Both the position numbers and the translations under genes were made by a program. A stretch of 64,000 nt of DNA, from positions 3,302,001-3,366,000 of the forward strand of contig NC_092562.1 in assembly GCF_037975245.1 (NCBI RefSeq), read 5' to 3'. The stretch's first letter is position 1. The number at the start of each line of letters is the position of its first letter. Below the pieces are notes generated by a model. It searched no databases and was not told the DNA's origin. It was given only the letters and a program-made list of their open reading frames with translations. This DNA comes from Apostichopus japonicus (lineage: Eukaryota; Echinodermata; Holothuroidea; Aspidochirotida; Stichopodidae). This document shows, piece by piece, positions 53,401 through 64,000 of this stretch.

Positions 53401-56400
53401 CACTGGAAAGTGGGAAAACACAAAAATAAATATCTAGTGTTTCTTACCTCATACAGTTGTTATGGAATTTATTGTAAGAAGAAAGCGTAATAAGACCACC
53501 CCATGATGCACTAAGGGAAAAGAATATTTGAACTGCAGCATCCTTCCAGACTTTAGGGTTGGCAAGTAACTCCCATCTGGGCTTGATGAAGAATATGATC
53601 CCATCAATGCTTCCTTCCAAGGTAAGACCACGCACCAAAAGGATAGTGAGGACCACGTAAGGGAAGAGGGCAGTAAAGTAGACCACCTAGAAGAGCAGGA
53701 CGGAATAAAGAAATGTTAAATGGCTACCATTTTGACGACAGAGATCAAGGATTTATGAGAAAATATATGTACCCCACCCACCAGAGGGGTGTGGAGTAGA
53801 ATCACCACGCCGGGCCAACGCCTGGAATTTTTTCAGGCTAAAGGATAAATTAACAAATATTACGACAGACTTATTTTAAAAAAATGGTAACTTCCAAATA
53901 TGGTAATGCTGCTATTTGTCATACGCTCCCCCCCCCCCTGCACCCGCCCCACATTAGTAGCAACAGGTCAGAGATCCTTGCAGTCATTTTTCTGACCAGT
54001 GTGACCACCATTACCATCAGGAATGACATCAACACAACCAAATGAAGAAAACTTGTCGTTCCCAAGACCGTTCAGTCTGGTATCACGTTCGCCACTCAGA
54101 GAGTGTTTTTGGTGTGTTTTTGAGTGTTTTTTTGTGTGTATTTGAGTGTTTTTCGAGTGTCTAAGATCATTTCTTAGGCACAACCCGGATGAGTTTACCT
54201 TTCCTGATGATTTGACACCCCTCGCCAGACAGATGAATACAATAGTCCAGGCCAGAAGTAAGCAGAGTGCCAACTGCCACACAATGTGTCCAAAGTTACC
54301 GGCATCTCCAGAGTCTTGCAAAACACCATACCTAATCAAAAGAAATTGACTGGGCGTTAACAGACATACACAGTTCTAGTGTAACCGCCCCCCAGAGATG
54401 CAATACTTGGAACAGTTATGCATGCAGATTCATCACACACCAGTGGAAAATATGATATCATTATGATATAGTAATATTAGGGTGCTTCAGTATTAGCAAA
54501 AAAAGATACCGGTATACCCGCTGATGAATACCCGGAAATACCGGGTGCACCGGGAGTTTTTGGCAGAATCGCTACTTCCATTCATTAACTGTACTATCGA
54601 ACACTAACATGAACCGTACGTACGGACACTAGCCTAGCCTACAAATTTATGTATTTTGCTGTTTTATGACGAAAACTTTCCCGTCTATAAAAGAGTTCAA
54701 TATCGGCTTACCCATCATCGACAATGAGGCTTAATTTCACCCACTTGCCGCCGATATCGCAAGAACCAGCCGATACCGATAATGCAAGACTAGTCAGGGT
54801 AAAGTGCAATTAATTCCAATCTTAGACAAACATGAAGGCACTTCCATAGTCTGATATCCAATCGGAATCATCCACTAACAACAACAACAACAACATCCTA
54901 GCACAAAAAGCTTTTAACCAACCTGTAAAAGTCTTCACTGGGTCTGCTCCTTGAAAGTGCAAATGGATCAACATAGTTCTCCAAACTACCATCTTCAGTT
55001 ATGTTATAATCGGCCTTCTCCTCCATGGTCATGTTGGCGACTTGTTGACATAGGTTGTCATTCGTTATGATGCCCCCTTCTTTGATACAATCGTCGTAAA
55101 TTTCGCTGCAATATTCGGAGTTCCACTCGTGGTCGCAGCCGACCCAGGGTAGACTCTTGGTCATGGACTTGAACATGTAGAATATACAGTAAGTGATGAT
55201 GACATTGTAGTAGACTGCTACAATGCCAGATGTCACCACCATGCCATAGCCGACCCCTATAGATGGAGAAAGGGAGGGAGAGAGAGAGGGGGAACCAAAA
55301 ATGAAATACCCTATAAGCCTTGTTTGAGCAATAAAGTACACCCCCTACCCACCCACACTTCCCGCCAAAGCAGTATTTTAAAATCAGCACCACAGACATC
55401 GTCATCTGGTCTAACTACTTCTCCTTCTTTTTGACGGACGGACGATCCTGACGTGAAATGACTTGAAAACAAAAGCAAATCTATCCGTAAAAAATCATTG
55501 AAAATTGTAAGAATTTAATTAAAAATCTGATGATTCGGAAACTGAAGAGAAAAGAAAGAAACAAAACATTTTAAAACCTCTTACCCCTCAAGAGTGGAAC
55601 AGACTGCCAGACACTGATGGGACCACGGCTAGAGTATTGTCCATAGCTCAACTCCAAGAAGAAGAGAGGCATCCCAGCGAAACACAGCATGATGCAGTAC
55701 GGGATCAGGAACGCACCTAAACACATAACACAAAGTGAAAAAAACAGAAAGGTTGAACCTCATCTCATTCCTCGGACTGCCATTTCTTTAGTACATAAAA
55801 CCTGGAGACCGATTGCTGCTTTTAACAAAAAAGAGGGTTTTTTTCTCTTCTTTGTTTAGAGGTCACCCTAAAGTATCTAATCCTCACTTCAAAATATTTC
55901 TTACTACTAACTGAACATTTCTCGCATCCATTCCATGAATTCGAGGAGAGAACTTGGGTCCTTCCCACAAGATGACACTTGAGCCTTCACAAAGAATGCA
56001 AAATGAATGTGTACACTGTAGTAGAATAGTCAATTAGCATTAGTATACAGTAGGTACACATAGCAACCATAATAAAATACTTCACGGCTACAACCAGGGA
56101 CAATTATCATGCTCTACGTACTCCTTTTGTTCCCCACAAAGTTTCTTTCTCACCCATCCCCCAACCCCCCCCCCCCTTTAACCTGCCAATCTCTGCAATA
56201 TCATCTGAATACTGAAGGGTATGCCCTGAATACATATCAACCCAAACCCAGACAATCTCACTGGAAAAATGTTCCCATTGAAAGAAATGAAAAAGTTGAG
56301 TGTGGGTGGGTGTTCAATCTTTCCACTAGCCAGTCATACACTTTGGGAGCTCACTCCATCCAAACACGCAATTTGCTTCAGGCTAAGAACAACAAAGGAG

Positions 56401-59400
56401 GCTTCAGAAACACAGGGTCTTTATGTTAGCCGAGTATGGAATGCCAACAAAAAGCAAAGGAGAATAAAAGACCTCTGACTAAAAAAAAAAAAAATTCTTT
56501 TTACATGTTGACTGCATAAAGGGTTGTAACAATAGCGGGTACAATAAAGAAAAAAATTCCTGACTTGCAAGCAATTTGCTGATTTACAAATTACAAAGAC
56601 ACTAGGAATATTGGTCCTGTGAAACTCTTTCTTGGATAATGTACCTGGAAAGAGCTGTCCTATGTAAACTTTGGTCCTCTCTGCAGAACCTCAGAGTGAG
56701 CTCATTGTAAATTGGGTATCATACCACATTATATGTATATATACCAGCAAAGATGATTAACCTAAACCAGTTTTCAACTCCCTTCCACGTTTGTATTGAA
56801 CTAGCACACTCCCCGTTGCCCATCCATTAAATATCCTGAAACTAGCTTTTTTTTTCCAGCTTACGGCTGACGCCACCTTTAACAGTACAACATCCAAACC
56901 CACACCCAATCACAGCTGTCCAGACAAGCCTTATTAAGCAGGAAGCAATATTTCAGAGCCGAATGCGACGACACTTTTACCTTGGCACAGTGCCAGAAGA
57001 GCACAGCCGCCGCACTTGATAGTCATAACTGATAGAATGCAGGGCATGCAACAGACTGCATGTTTGCACAGAGAGAAACTACAGCAATGCTCTGAAAATT
57101 GGGATGAAGCAGGTATTATACTGCAGTGCATTAGACAAAAGCCAAGAGGAATGGACAGGATTAGATTATGATGGACCAGGAAGAAGAGCTTTACTAGTTA
57201 CGTTATTTTAAGCATCTTCTAGTCTCCCCCAGAAGGAATGTATCAGACAGGCACTATTTAGACAGTCATATAATGCAAACACCTATACTGTATATCATGG
57301 TTTGTCAAAAGCTCACTCGATATCAATGCCTTTGTCGTGCCAAAATATTTATAAATCTATATATATCTATCTATACCTATATCTTTATATACAAAAGGTC
57401 AAATGTTGGCAAGACACACAACCATTACGATCCTCAATGGTTGCAATATTTTTCCTCTATTTTCCTCTATTCTGGCAAGGATTGTCAAGGTGAGGAAAAG
57501 ACCAGTTACGCTTAGGAATTGGTAAGCAACCTCCCGCCTAGACGAATAATGTGTTTGCATCGTAAGTGATCTGTTCTGCCGTAAAGATTACACGTTACGG
57601 ATTACAAAGTCAAGTCATTCACCAGTTATCATCACAACAAATGTTCTACCTAACTGTATGTCAATCCTCAAGTGCTGATCGCATCATAAACTTTACTTTG
57701 ACTTTTGAATGACAAAAGACTTCTCAGTATTCCTTCTTGTTGCAATCATTTTGGCTTGCATCCACACTTTCTTTCATAGGATGCATGCAAATGTCCATCA
57801 ACTGGGCATGGGCAAAAGTACAAATTTGTGCATCTTTTTTTTGAGTGGAGAAAATCATTTCTTGCTTTACAAGTCGGGGTGGGGGGAGGGGGTGTCTCAC
57901 TTCGATTGGGGAAAACGTTTGGCTAAAATTGCTGTCAACAGTAAAAACATTAAAACGCAGAAAGCACTGAGTACCTGTTACGGAGAAAACCCATAGTGGC
58001 CTCTCTCAGGTTTGGCAGTTATACCAGCAGAGCTGAAACGAACCTTTCCTGAATGGCACGGCTGCTACCACTGCACTATCAGAAATCAACAACTTTGGGG
58101 CTTAGTTTCGGAAGTCGCAGATCCCAACTTCCCACCCAGACTGCTTATAGAGCAATATTTACTTTGAATTCACACAGAGAATGACACAATCTGAACCGGC
58201 ACCGGAAGTTATCAGGAGAGTCTAATGACTAGAGGAGGGAACATCAATGGGCAATAAGCATAGACACACACTTTAATCACAGCCTGGCAGTACTTTTGAT
58301 ATATTACATACATATGCAGATAGGTTACAGATATATTATCTAATTATCTGCAAGCTTCTATCATGCACTGTGTACCACCACAGTCTATATTGTGAAATCT
58401 GTGTACTCTCAATCGTAACCAAGGCCAAACTGCACAGTGCTATGACAATGACATAAGTCATATTCTTTTTGCCATTGGGGGGAGAGGAGGGGGAGGGGGG
58501 GCTTGGGGAGGTTGCTAAGGTGGAAATTCATCTGGCGTTTCACCAAGAACATAGCAAATTAAATTGCACACAATATCTCTATATAACAGATCCTACAAGG
58601 TCATTTTAGGATGCACCTGTGTCAACTCAAGGCCAAAGTGTTACAAATCTAAGTGACCTACTCTACTTCAGAGATTCTGCGAGGTAGATTATAAAACCAC
58701 CAGCTTACCGAACCCCCCCCCTTCTCCCAATGCCCAACCCTCCCATTCTCTAACCAAACAGAGGTCAATGGTCGCAACATTTTTTAATACAATTTTTATT
58801 TGTAGTTCCTTCTTTGGCCACCCCCTGACAGGCAAAAGTCTGCAGGTTTGCCACCAACTAAATATGATGCCTCTAACCAATTTGTATTTATAGTTCCTTC
58901 TATTGGCCCATCCCCTGAACAGGCAAAAGTCTGCAGGTTTGCCACCTACTAAATACACTGCCTCTTACCAATCAAGATGAAACCCAGAACCCTGACATAT
59001 GAGGCTGTCTTGTCTGACTGAAGGTCATTCCCCTCATAGCCAGCTTCAACTTCTATACACAAAAAGCCTGGTACAAAATCAATTGGATGGTCCTTAAGCT
59101 ACCTACTTCAAAGAGCTTTGTTCCTTTTCAACTGTTTCCAAAAGGTCCTTTGTGCGACGAGTCATACAATGAGGAGACTCACTGATGCTACTGAGAACTA
59201 CTCGTACATGAATAATCTACTGAGGCAACCAGGCCTTTCAGGGCGACTTTGGCGCGAAGGGAAATCTTTATTACATGGAATGTGTAGAGCTTTTTTAACT
59301 CCTTGACATATCATCAACCAGACTTTGTTATATAATCTTTATAGGAGTATTAACATAGATGACGAGGCTTAACGGGTGCTACAGTACAAGCGACCGCCTA

Positions 59401-60647
59401 GCTGTGAGACGTAGCCATCCTAGCATGTCGCTACACACTGTTTTTTTTTCTTTCCTTTTGACAAAGTCATTCCAATCCCACCACTTTTGAAACCAAAGCG
59501 ATCCGCATTCCACCACCACCCACGCATGAGAAACTTGTCTGAATAGAGCAGAATGACGTAGGCTAAATGCAAAATTGGAACAGAGCAAACACAATACTTC
59601 CTATCCAAAGGGGCAGGACAAGCAGAAAAGCAAACTCTGGCCAGGTTACACCTGTCTGTGTAAACAGCTATTACTACCTCCATTCACATTAGCTAAGTAC
59701 ACTCCAACTCGTGATCCAGACTCAAAAAAAAAAAATAACAACGTAATTAAAAATACTTTCAAACAGATTGAGCAGAGCTACGCACTAGGCAAGCATGGTA
59801 CTACATACAGTACCATTCTGTTGTAACTGGCAAAGAAGGACCTTTCCCTCACAATTATGCTTTTGTTCATGGGCTTTGTAAATATATACGGTAACACAAA
59901 AGGCGTCATAAATGACCCCATCTGCCAAATCTATTCATAAATGAGATACAAAGGCACAATAATCACACCATCCAACAACTTTCAAAATAGTACTTCACAG
60001 TTTTGGTCTTACATAGGAGTAAGTGGCATATAATGCCTAATATATGTAAAATATATGTAAAAAATAACCGTTTACTTTCTCGATTGAAGCCAACAACGAC
60101 TGCACGCAAACATGCTAGATAAGCTATACTCTGGTCACACATGTGCAAAAGTTCAACACATGACACAAAGCCACTCACAGAGCACTTTAATAACATAATT
60201 TTCACTCTCAAAGCATCTTTACTTTCTTATTTATCTACAAATGTAATGTCTGGAAGTACTAAGTCCATAAAGGTACTTTTGTTGTAACAGTTGAGCTGCA
60301 AGTTTGAGAAACCCCCTACTGGTTTTAAATGATTTGTGGTGACTCTTATAACTGGATACTTCCAAGTGCTCAATGGAATTACCAGCGACAGTATAATCTA
60401 GGTGTAAGAGGAGAATACCACAGGTAGATATGATGATACTGACTACATTCAGTGAAGCTTCTTAAGCCTTACCTCCTCCATTGCTGTAACATAGGTAGGG
60501 AAAACGCCAGACATTGCCAAGGCCCACCGCGTAGCTCACACAGGACAGGAGAAAGTCCAGATGATTCGACCAGTTTCCGCGTTCTAAGTTCTCATCCCCC
60601 TCGGCTTCCTTATCCTGAATGGGGGTATTGGTCATCAAATCATAGTT
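50288..60647 (-). CDS. SLC6 (GlyT-like): Na+/Cl--dependent neurotransmitter symporter, glycine-transporter type (SLC6), N-terminus missing
   Basis: Eleven exons (60473-60647, 55585-55716, 54923-55256, 54199-54331, 53448-53686, 52666-52790, 52371-52483, 52052-52183, 51351-51566, 50643-50813, 50288-50470) join in frame to 1953 nt, 650 residues plus TAA. The product is a plasma-membrane symporter moving a small amino acid with Na+ and Cl-. Seen: TM1 [15 protein letters not shown] (Gly where monoamine carriers have Asp), EL2 cysteines at about 143 and 152 with sequons at 177 and 187, TM6 [11 protein letters not shown] then [11 protein letters not shown]7 [19 protein letters not shown] after TM12. 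Cl--site residues are all present (Tyr65, Gln311, Ser315, Asn347, Ser351). TM8 has LGFGSQ where most relatives have LG(I/L)DS; from memory GlyT1 also has Gly there. It resembles GlyT1/GlyT2 most; the exact paralogue and substrate are inferred. Confidence 0.93.
50643..50813 (-). CDS. SLC6 (GlyT-like): SLC6 exon, TM11-TM12
   Basis: 171 bp, phase 0 at both ends, residues 534-590. It covers the end of TM11 ([10 protein letters not shown]), the outer loop with TYEFPVG, and TM12 ([15 protein letters not shown]). Acceptor CTACAG, donor GTAAGC. Confidence 0.92.
51056..51364 (-). repeat. Tandem duplication of ~150 bp covering an exon end and donor
   Basis: Two copies start at about 51061 and 51213 (AGCAACTGTGAACTGATC), 152 bp apart. 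The shared right end CACAGAAAGTACAGCA occurs at 51201 and 51348 (147 bp apart; the poly-G runs differ in length). Read on the - strand, each copy starts with TGTACTTTCT followed by the donor GTGAGTACC, so the last 10 or so exon bases plus the donor were copied into the following intron. Confidence 0.9.
51306..51321 (+). repeat. Poly(G) run of 16
   Basis: Homopolymer in the intron just after the exon donor. Its partner in the first duplicated copy is a broken G-rich run at about 51152-51181. Confidence 0.9.
51351..51566 (-). CDS. SLC6 (GlyT-like): SLC6 exon, TM9 end to TM11 start
   Basis: 216 bp, phase 0 at both ends, residues 462-533. It begins [14 protein letters not shown] (like the AGIYW..LMD of glycine carriers), includes TM10 and [12 protein letters not shown], and runs into TM11. 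In many vertebrate SLC6 genes this region is split into two exons of about 100 bp; here it is continuous. Donor TTTCT|GTGAGT is the duplicated one. Confidence 0.92.
52003..52022. repeat. (AT)n microsatellite
   Basis: A TATATA run about 30 bp downstream (in gene orientation) of the exon that ends at 52052. Confidence 0.85.
52052..52183 (-). CDS. SLC6 (GlyT-like): SLC6 exon, TM8 end to TM9
   Basis: 132 bp, phase 0 at both ends, residues 418-461. It contains [21 protein letters not shown], the strongly conserved inner loop of the family, then TM9. Acceptor CTTCCAG, donor GTAAGT. Confidence 0.93.
52371..52483 (-). CDS. SLC6 (GlyT-like): SLC6 exon, loop and TM8
   Basis: 113 bp, the usual size of this exon in the family; residues 380 (split) to 417. 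It carries [19 protein letters not shown], then TM8 ending LGFGSQ. The Gly-Ser replaces the Asp-Ser of the Na2 sodium site in many relatives. The loop just before has EEQFG instead of the common GPG. Confidence 0.93.
52666..52790 (-). CDS. SLC6 (GlyT-like): SLC6 exon, TM7
   Basis: 125 bp, the usual size of this exon in the family; residues 338 (split) to 379. It encodes [20 protein letters not shown] (TM7) and [10 protein letters not shown]. Asn347 and Ser351 match the chloride-site pair of the family. Confidence 0.94.
53448..53686 (-). CDS. SLC6 (GlyT-like): SLC6 exon, TM5-TM6
   Basis: 239 bp, residues 259-337 plus a split Arg codon. It contains [13 protein letters not shown] (TM5), GVxLEG-like [11 protein letters not shown], then the unwound TM6 [10 protein letters not shown] and SYNKFHNNC. 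Trp320 in TM6 is the bulky residue typical of glycine carriers. The length equals the sum of the two exons (135+104) found in many relatives, so an intron is absent here. Confidence 0.95.
54199..54331 (-). CDS. SLC6 (GlyT-like): SLC6 exon, TM4
   Basis: 133 bp, residues 214 (split) to 258. It encodes [17 protein letters not shown] (TM4) and ARGVKSSGK. Acceptor TGATTAG, donor GTAAAC. Confidence 0.94.
54480..54800. repeat. Intronic stretch rich in CCGATA/ACCGG palindromes
   Basis: It contains TACCGGTA, the stem ACCCGG-AAATA-CCGGGT (54530-54546), CCGATATCG and CCGATACCGATAAT. This composition resembles fragments of dispersed inverted-repeat elements (hAT-like), but no terminal repeats were found. 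Confidence 0.3.
54923..55256 (-). CDS. SLC6 (GlyT-like): SLC6 exon, TM3 and large outer loop 2
   Basis: 334 bp, residues 103 (split) to 214 (split). TM3 includes [11 protein letters not shown] with the substrate-site Tyr. Loop 2 has the conserved Cys pair in [11 protein letters not shown] and two N-glycosylation sequons (NMT, NIT), then PSEDFYR. The loop is acidic and has three further Cys. Donor CAG|GTTGGT is weaker than the others. Confidence 0.93.
55585..55716 (-). CDS. SLC6 (GlyT-like): SLC6 exon, TM2
   Basis: 132 bp, the usual size of this exon in the family; residues 59 (split) to 103 (split). It encodes [19 protein letters not shown] (TM2), [16 protein letters not shown] and LLR. Tyr65 is the chloride-site Tyr. 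The frame is open for the full exon and both splice phases match its neighbours. Confidence 0.95.
55717..60472 (-). other. Large SLC6 intron (4.76 kb)
   Basis: No coding exon is needed or seen: residue 59 is completed across this intron. It holds C and G homopolymers (for example 56165-56176), an AT-rich TATC/TATA patch near 57350-57392, and a 90-bp tandem duplication at 58790-58972. Confidence 0.8.
58790..58972 (+). repeat. Two-copy ~90-bp tandem duplication
   Basis: TAGTTCCTTCT and GGCAAAAGTCTGCAGGTTTG occur at 58803/58891 and 58831/58922, with flanks TAAATA..TGCCTCT..ACCAAT also shared. The copies differ at about 10% of sites plus small gaps. Confidence 0.85.
60473..60647 (-). CDS. SLC6 (GlyT-like): SLC6 exon, N-tail and TM1
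   Basis: 175 bp, the first exon visible. It starts in phase 0 after TTTCTTGCAG and ends in phase 1 at GTAAGG. It encodes an acidic N-tail with [11 protein letters not shown], then TM1 with [15 protein letters not shown] and NGGG. Asn45 is the sodium-site Asn. The only Met (residue 5) lies after the splice site, so the true start is expected in an upstream exon. Confidence 0.94.
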
Positions 60648-63600
60648 CTGCAAGAAAGCAACATAACAAAGTAATGACCAATGCTGAACGACCTCCATGT
60701 GGTACAAACGTTTCATAGTATCTAGGCACTGTGTGCTAAGTTTTTACTGTAGCCTGGTGGTGGAAAAAGAGCCCCCCAGCTGCTCTTCAAAAGTAACATG
60801 ATGTCAAACAGAAACCTTTCAGCCTGCTCAGTAAAAACAATAAGTAGATTTTTGCATTGACTAAAATCAGACAGAGAAAATGGCCATGCCTGCAGAAATT
60901 TGTTTTAAATGTTGCAGATGAGAGCTAGGCTACAGAGCAGAGGGATCTTCGCTAGGTGACAGGACCCCAGTGGCTCATTCAACTTAAGTTCACCCAGTAT
61001 GGAACCCCAAAATAAGACAAGTATGATACTTGCACCAAAAGGGGGGGGGGGGGGGGGTTTCCCGTGTGATGTTTAACATGGGAAGTAATTTTAGCCTTCA
61101 ACTCTAAGTCTTGCAGGCTCTGACTGTCGTTTCTCTTGGTAAAATACTACAGTGACTGTGTAAACTGCTATAATTGTAGATACAACTTCAGACATGATTC
61201 TGCGATGTGATACTGGACGAACCATTCCCCACGGGTGTAGAACCCCACAACCACCCAAGAAACCTCAATTCAACCAGTGAGTGGATGATGATTTGAATAT
61301 GTACATACAATAATTCCAGTATCAAGCAAGTTAAAACATACTCTCCATGGCACAAACATGCAGTTTACTAGTTATTTCAAAGAAAACATGCAGGTAATTG
61401 TAGAAAAGAGAGCGAACAAGCTTGTACACATCCCCCAAGCAGACCAAAGAGAAAAGAATGGCAGAGGAAAAAGTCCCATCTGAGGCTTCAGATCATTGCA
61501 TTATTGATTCTAGACAAAGGAATGTACAACAACCAACTGTTGTACCGTGCATAATCTTTGTCACAGTGAGCTCATTGTTTAATTTTGTTTTCCTTCTTCT
61601 ATGGAGGGGGGTGGGGGTGGGGGCATCGACCTTTAAAAGTTATATTCTAACTCTATATGACCTAGAGAGAATAATTAATGAAAAGTGCATACTGGGCCGC
61701 TTGGAGGTCCGCCATTTCTCTTCATCATGGGAGACTCCTGTAGGAAGAAGAAAATGTGATAATGAAGGCCAAACCCATGCAATTATAATATAACCATCAT
61801 CCATCATCATGCCAAGAACCAATGAAACTCATGCAAAATGTAAGTATATATAATATAATATGATATAGCGCCATCTTCAAGTACGCTTATTATTAATAAT
61901 CCCAGTGCAGTGATTAATGCACAAACTAAAGCAGGCTGCAAAAGAGACTGTACTGTTGGGCAGCCAGCCCCCCCCCCAATCCCATTTGTGGTAATATTTA
62001 ATAATTGACTGACTGAGTGTGAGGTAACCCATCCCCCCCCCCCCCCTTCACAATATAATTATCCTACCCAACCCTGCCCTGCCCTGCCTCTCAGTTAAGC
62101 AAGAATCCAATTACTTTGAACTTTTAGGGACATTACAAGACATCTTTCTTCTTGTAGGGATAGGTTTATAATTATGTAAAAAAAAAAAAAAATTGATGAC
62201 ACAATGCGACATACATGTACAGTTCCTGCCGATACTAACTTACTGTAATAGCAAGAATATCTGATTTGTTGAAAGACAAGATTTTGAACAAACTGGTTCT
62301 TTTAGTTAATATTGATCACTATCTTCAAGATTGGTGACTTGCACAATCATAATATTAGTTCTTATTGTGAGTTCGACATGCATGATGAAAAAAGATAAGA
62401 AACAAAATCATAAATGTCAAAATGCTGTATGCATACAACCATTAACAATCAAAACTAGCAAAGTAAAAATCATTGTTGAAAACTGTTGTCAATTCAAAAC
62501 AACTTCAATAATTAAATGAACTGTACACACCTACTCCAATAAATAAACAAGTATAAATACACAGTTCACACTTAATATACTGGACTGCATGTTCACAAAC
62601 AAGAAAACAATTTCTATTTTTTTTTTGTTAAACGAAAAAAACAAATAACTCAATTTGGAAGATGTTTCTTGGTCATAATTCATCACTCAAGTGTGCTATA
62701 TTAAACACTGGTAAACGGCAACATTTTCATGCCACACTGATGCAAAAATACGAGAAAAATTTTGCATACATTAGCGTGTATACTATTTGCCTTCTCTTCC
62801 TGGGCAACCTTGCTTGATATCTACAAGAAGAAATAAAACAGCCTTTTTAAGTTTTAAGCATCTCATATAAAACCAGTCTTCTTCTTCTAGTTAAAAAAAA
62901 AAAGGTTTGCCCACAATCATGATATTAATGGCACAAAATTTCAGAAATCCATGTCCAAAGTTGAGGTAATAAATACTCCCGTCATGGGTCTCCCAGTTAC
63001 TTTATTTTTATTTTATTTTACGTTTTGGCTTCAAAATGTCACTCTGTTGGCAAGCTCCCTCCTTGTCCAAGCAAACAAGCCTTGTGTTAATACCCAGTAA
63101 TTGCTGAATATTGATGCTAAACAGGTGCAGTGCCTTTCTCACTGCCAAGACCTACTGGCGCTGCCCAATACACTTAATAACAAAATTCTTCAAAAGCCTC
63201 CTCCAGGTCTTATAAGAGAATGAGAAACAACAAAAGCAGGAAAGTCATCCGAAACATATTTGGCCAGATACTTAATTACGACCAGAGCCAGCCATTAGAC
63301 CCCTCCTGCTTGGTTAAATCACGAGCTGAATCATGCCAACTTTCACTTTTGTCAAATGACATATTTGCATCACTTCAAAACTAAAACACTTTCACCTATA
63401 GTATTATAGAGTATCTCCCGCCTGCCGATTTTTTTAAGACATAAAACTATACATTAAATCAAACATTATGGCACATCACATATGTAATTAATGATCTCTT
63501 TGTCAAAGAGTAACCACTATCCAACCTTCTATCAGGCCACCACACCAACGACCCCCCCCCCCCCCTATCTTTCTGTGTACCCAAGAAGTATGTTAACACT

Positions 63601-64000
63601 AAAACAGACTACTGTACCTACACTCCTACAGTATGTTAAGACGTCACCAAACCAGGGGGAAAAAAACAAAAAGCCATTGAGGCAATAATTAAATGCATTC
63701 TCATAGCTCAGACTTAAATGGACTTCTCCTGGGTGTCTGCTTTCTCCGTCAGACAATGCTCAACAGTAGTCGCTCATTGACGTCAATGGTAAATATATCT
63801 CTCAAAGAGATGCTTGCAGTAGAGATGACACTCCAACCTCTGGACTCGACACTTGAGGTGAATAAACCAGGGAGGAATTTGACTAACTGCCAACTCTTCC
63901 CTATCTTCATCAGAAGTTGACAGTTTGCCAACAAGCCTAAATTTTTGCTAGAACCTATTTTTATGCAACTCTTTTCTTTTTAATGTTAGCAAAGTTACTG
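60648..64000 (-). other. Upstream intron or 5' region of the SLC6 gene; no exon assigned
   Basis: The start-codon exon was sought on the - strand, but no ATG-containing frame with a good donor stood out. It may lie beyond the window. Poly(G) at 61041-61057 and poly(C) at 62033-62046 and 63552-63565 interrupt the sequence. Short open stretches on both strands lack any family signature. Confidence 0.5.

Noticed and set aside
53444-53686. Met-initiated frame at the TM5-TM6 exon as an alternative gene start
   Set aside because: The apparent start reads through the splice acceptor; the exon joins in phase with those on both sides.
54518-54550. Hammerhead-like CTGATGA followed by GAAA in the intron
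   Set aside because: There is no stem between the two core elements; the stem present (ACCCGG/CCGGGT) encloses the wrong part.
54968-55405. Overlapping open frame on the - strand beside the TM3 exon
   Set aside because: It is a shifted-frame shadow of the transporter exon, rich in His/Arg/Gln from antiphase reading.
58689-58958. 89-codon - strand open frame with an internal repeat
   Set aside because: The protein repeat is just the two-copy 90-bp DNA duplication read through; there is no start context or homology.
61422-61793. 123-codon + strand open frame
   Set aside because: No recognisable domain, a poly-G tract inside, AT-rich flanks and no splice signals; probably chance.

Overview
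This is nuclear DNA of an animal. It shows spliced genes with GT-AG introns, a complete 12-helix SLC6 transporter divided over at least 11 coding exons, low coding density, AT-rich intergenic DNA and very large tandem arrays. The transporter resembles animal glycine transporters. A marine invertebrate deuterostome such as an echinoderm would fit, but nothing seen here proves the taxon.

Layout, left to right. (1) 1-460: about three copies of a 157-bp tandem repeat whose half-units end in splice-donor-like sequence. (2) 800-2837, + strand: the last three coding exons of a gene entering from the left, encoding a Ser/Pro/Thr-rich C-terminus, with a plausible poly(A) signal at 3922. (3) 3946-10596: non-coding, AT-rich DNA. 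(4) 10677-41798: an uninterrupted 31-kb satellite of roughly 100 head-to-tail units. The standard unit is 315 bp. A deleted 235-bp unit occurs eight times, and blocks of several units are themselves duplicated. (5) 41799-42660: decayed, older relatives of the satellite, including a segment also present at the left edge of the array. (6) 43810-45268: fifteen copies of a 97-bp minisatellite, followed by an ATGAAATGAAAT-type tail like the 3' end of a non-LTR retrotransposon. (7) 45363-50287: non-coding DNA, possibly partly the 3' UTR of the next gene. (8) 50288-60647, - strand: eleven exons of a Na+/Cl--dependent neurotransmitter symporter of the glycine-transporter type (SLC6). It gives 650 residues from the first visible codon to the stop, and only the extreme N-terminus is missing. 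(9) 60648-64000: probably the first intron or 5' region of that gene; no exon could be assigned.

The two genes converge on the satellite, which therefore fills the intergenic space between two 3' ends. The best candidates for new biology are the satellite (its block structure, its deletion cassette, one AP-1-like TGACTCA site in nearly every full-length unit, and its origin beside a decayed progenitor), the donor-bearing repeat at the left edge, and a tandem duplication that copied a splice donor of the transporter gene.
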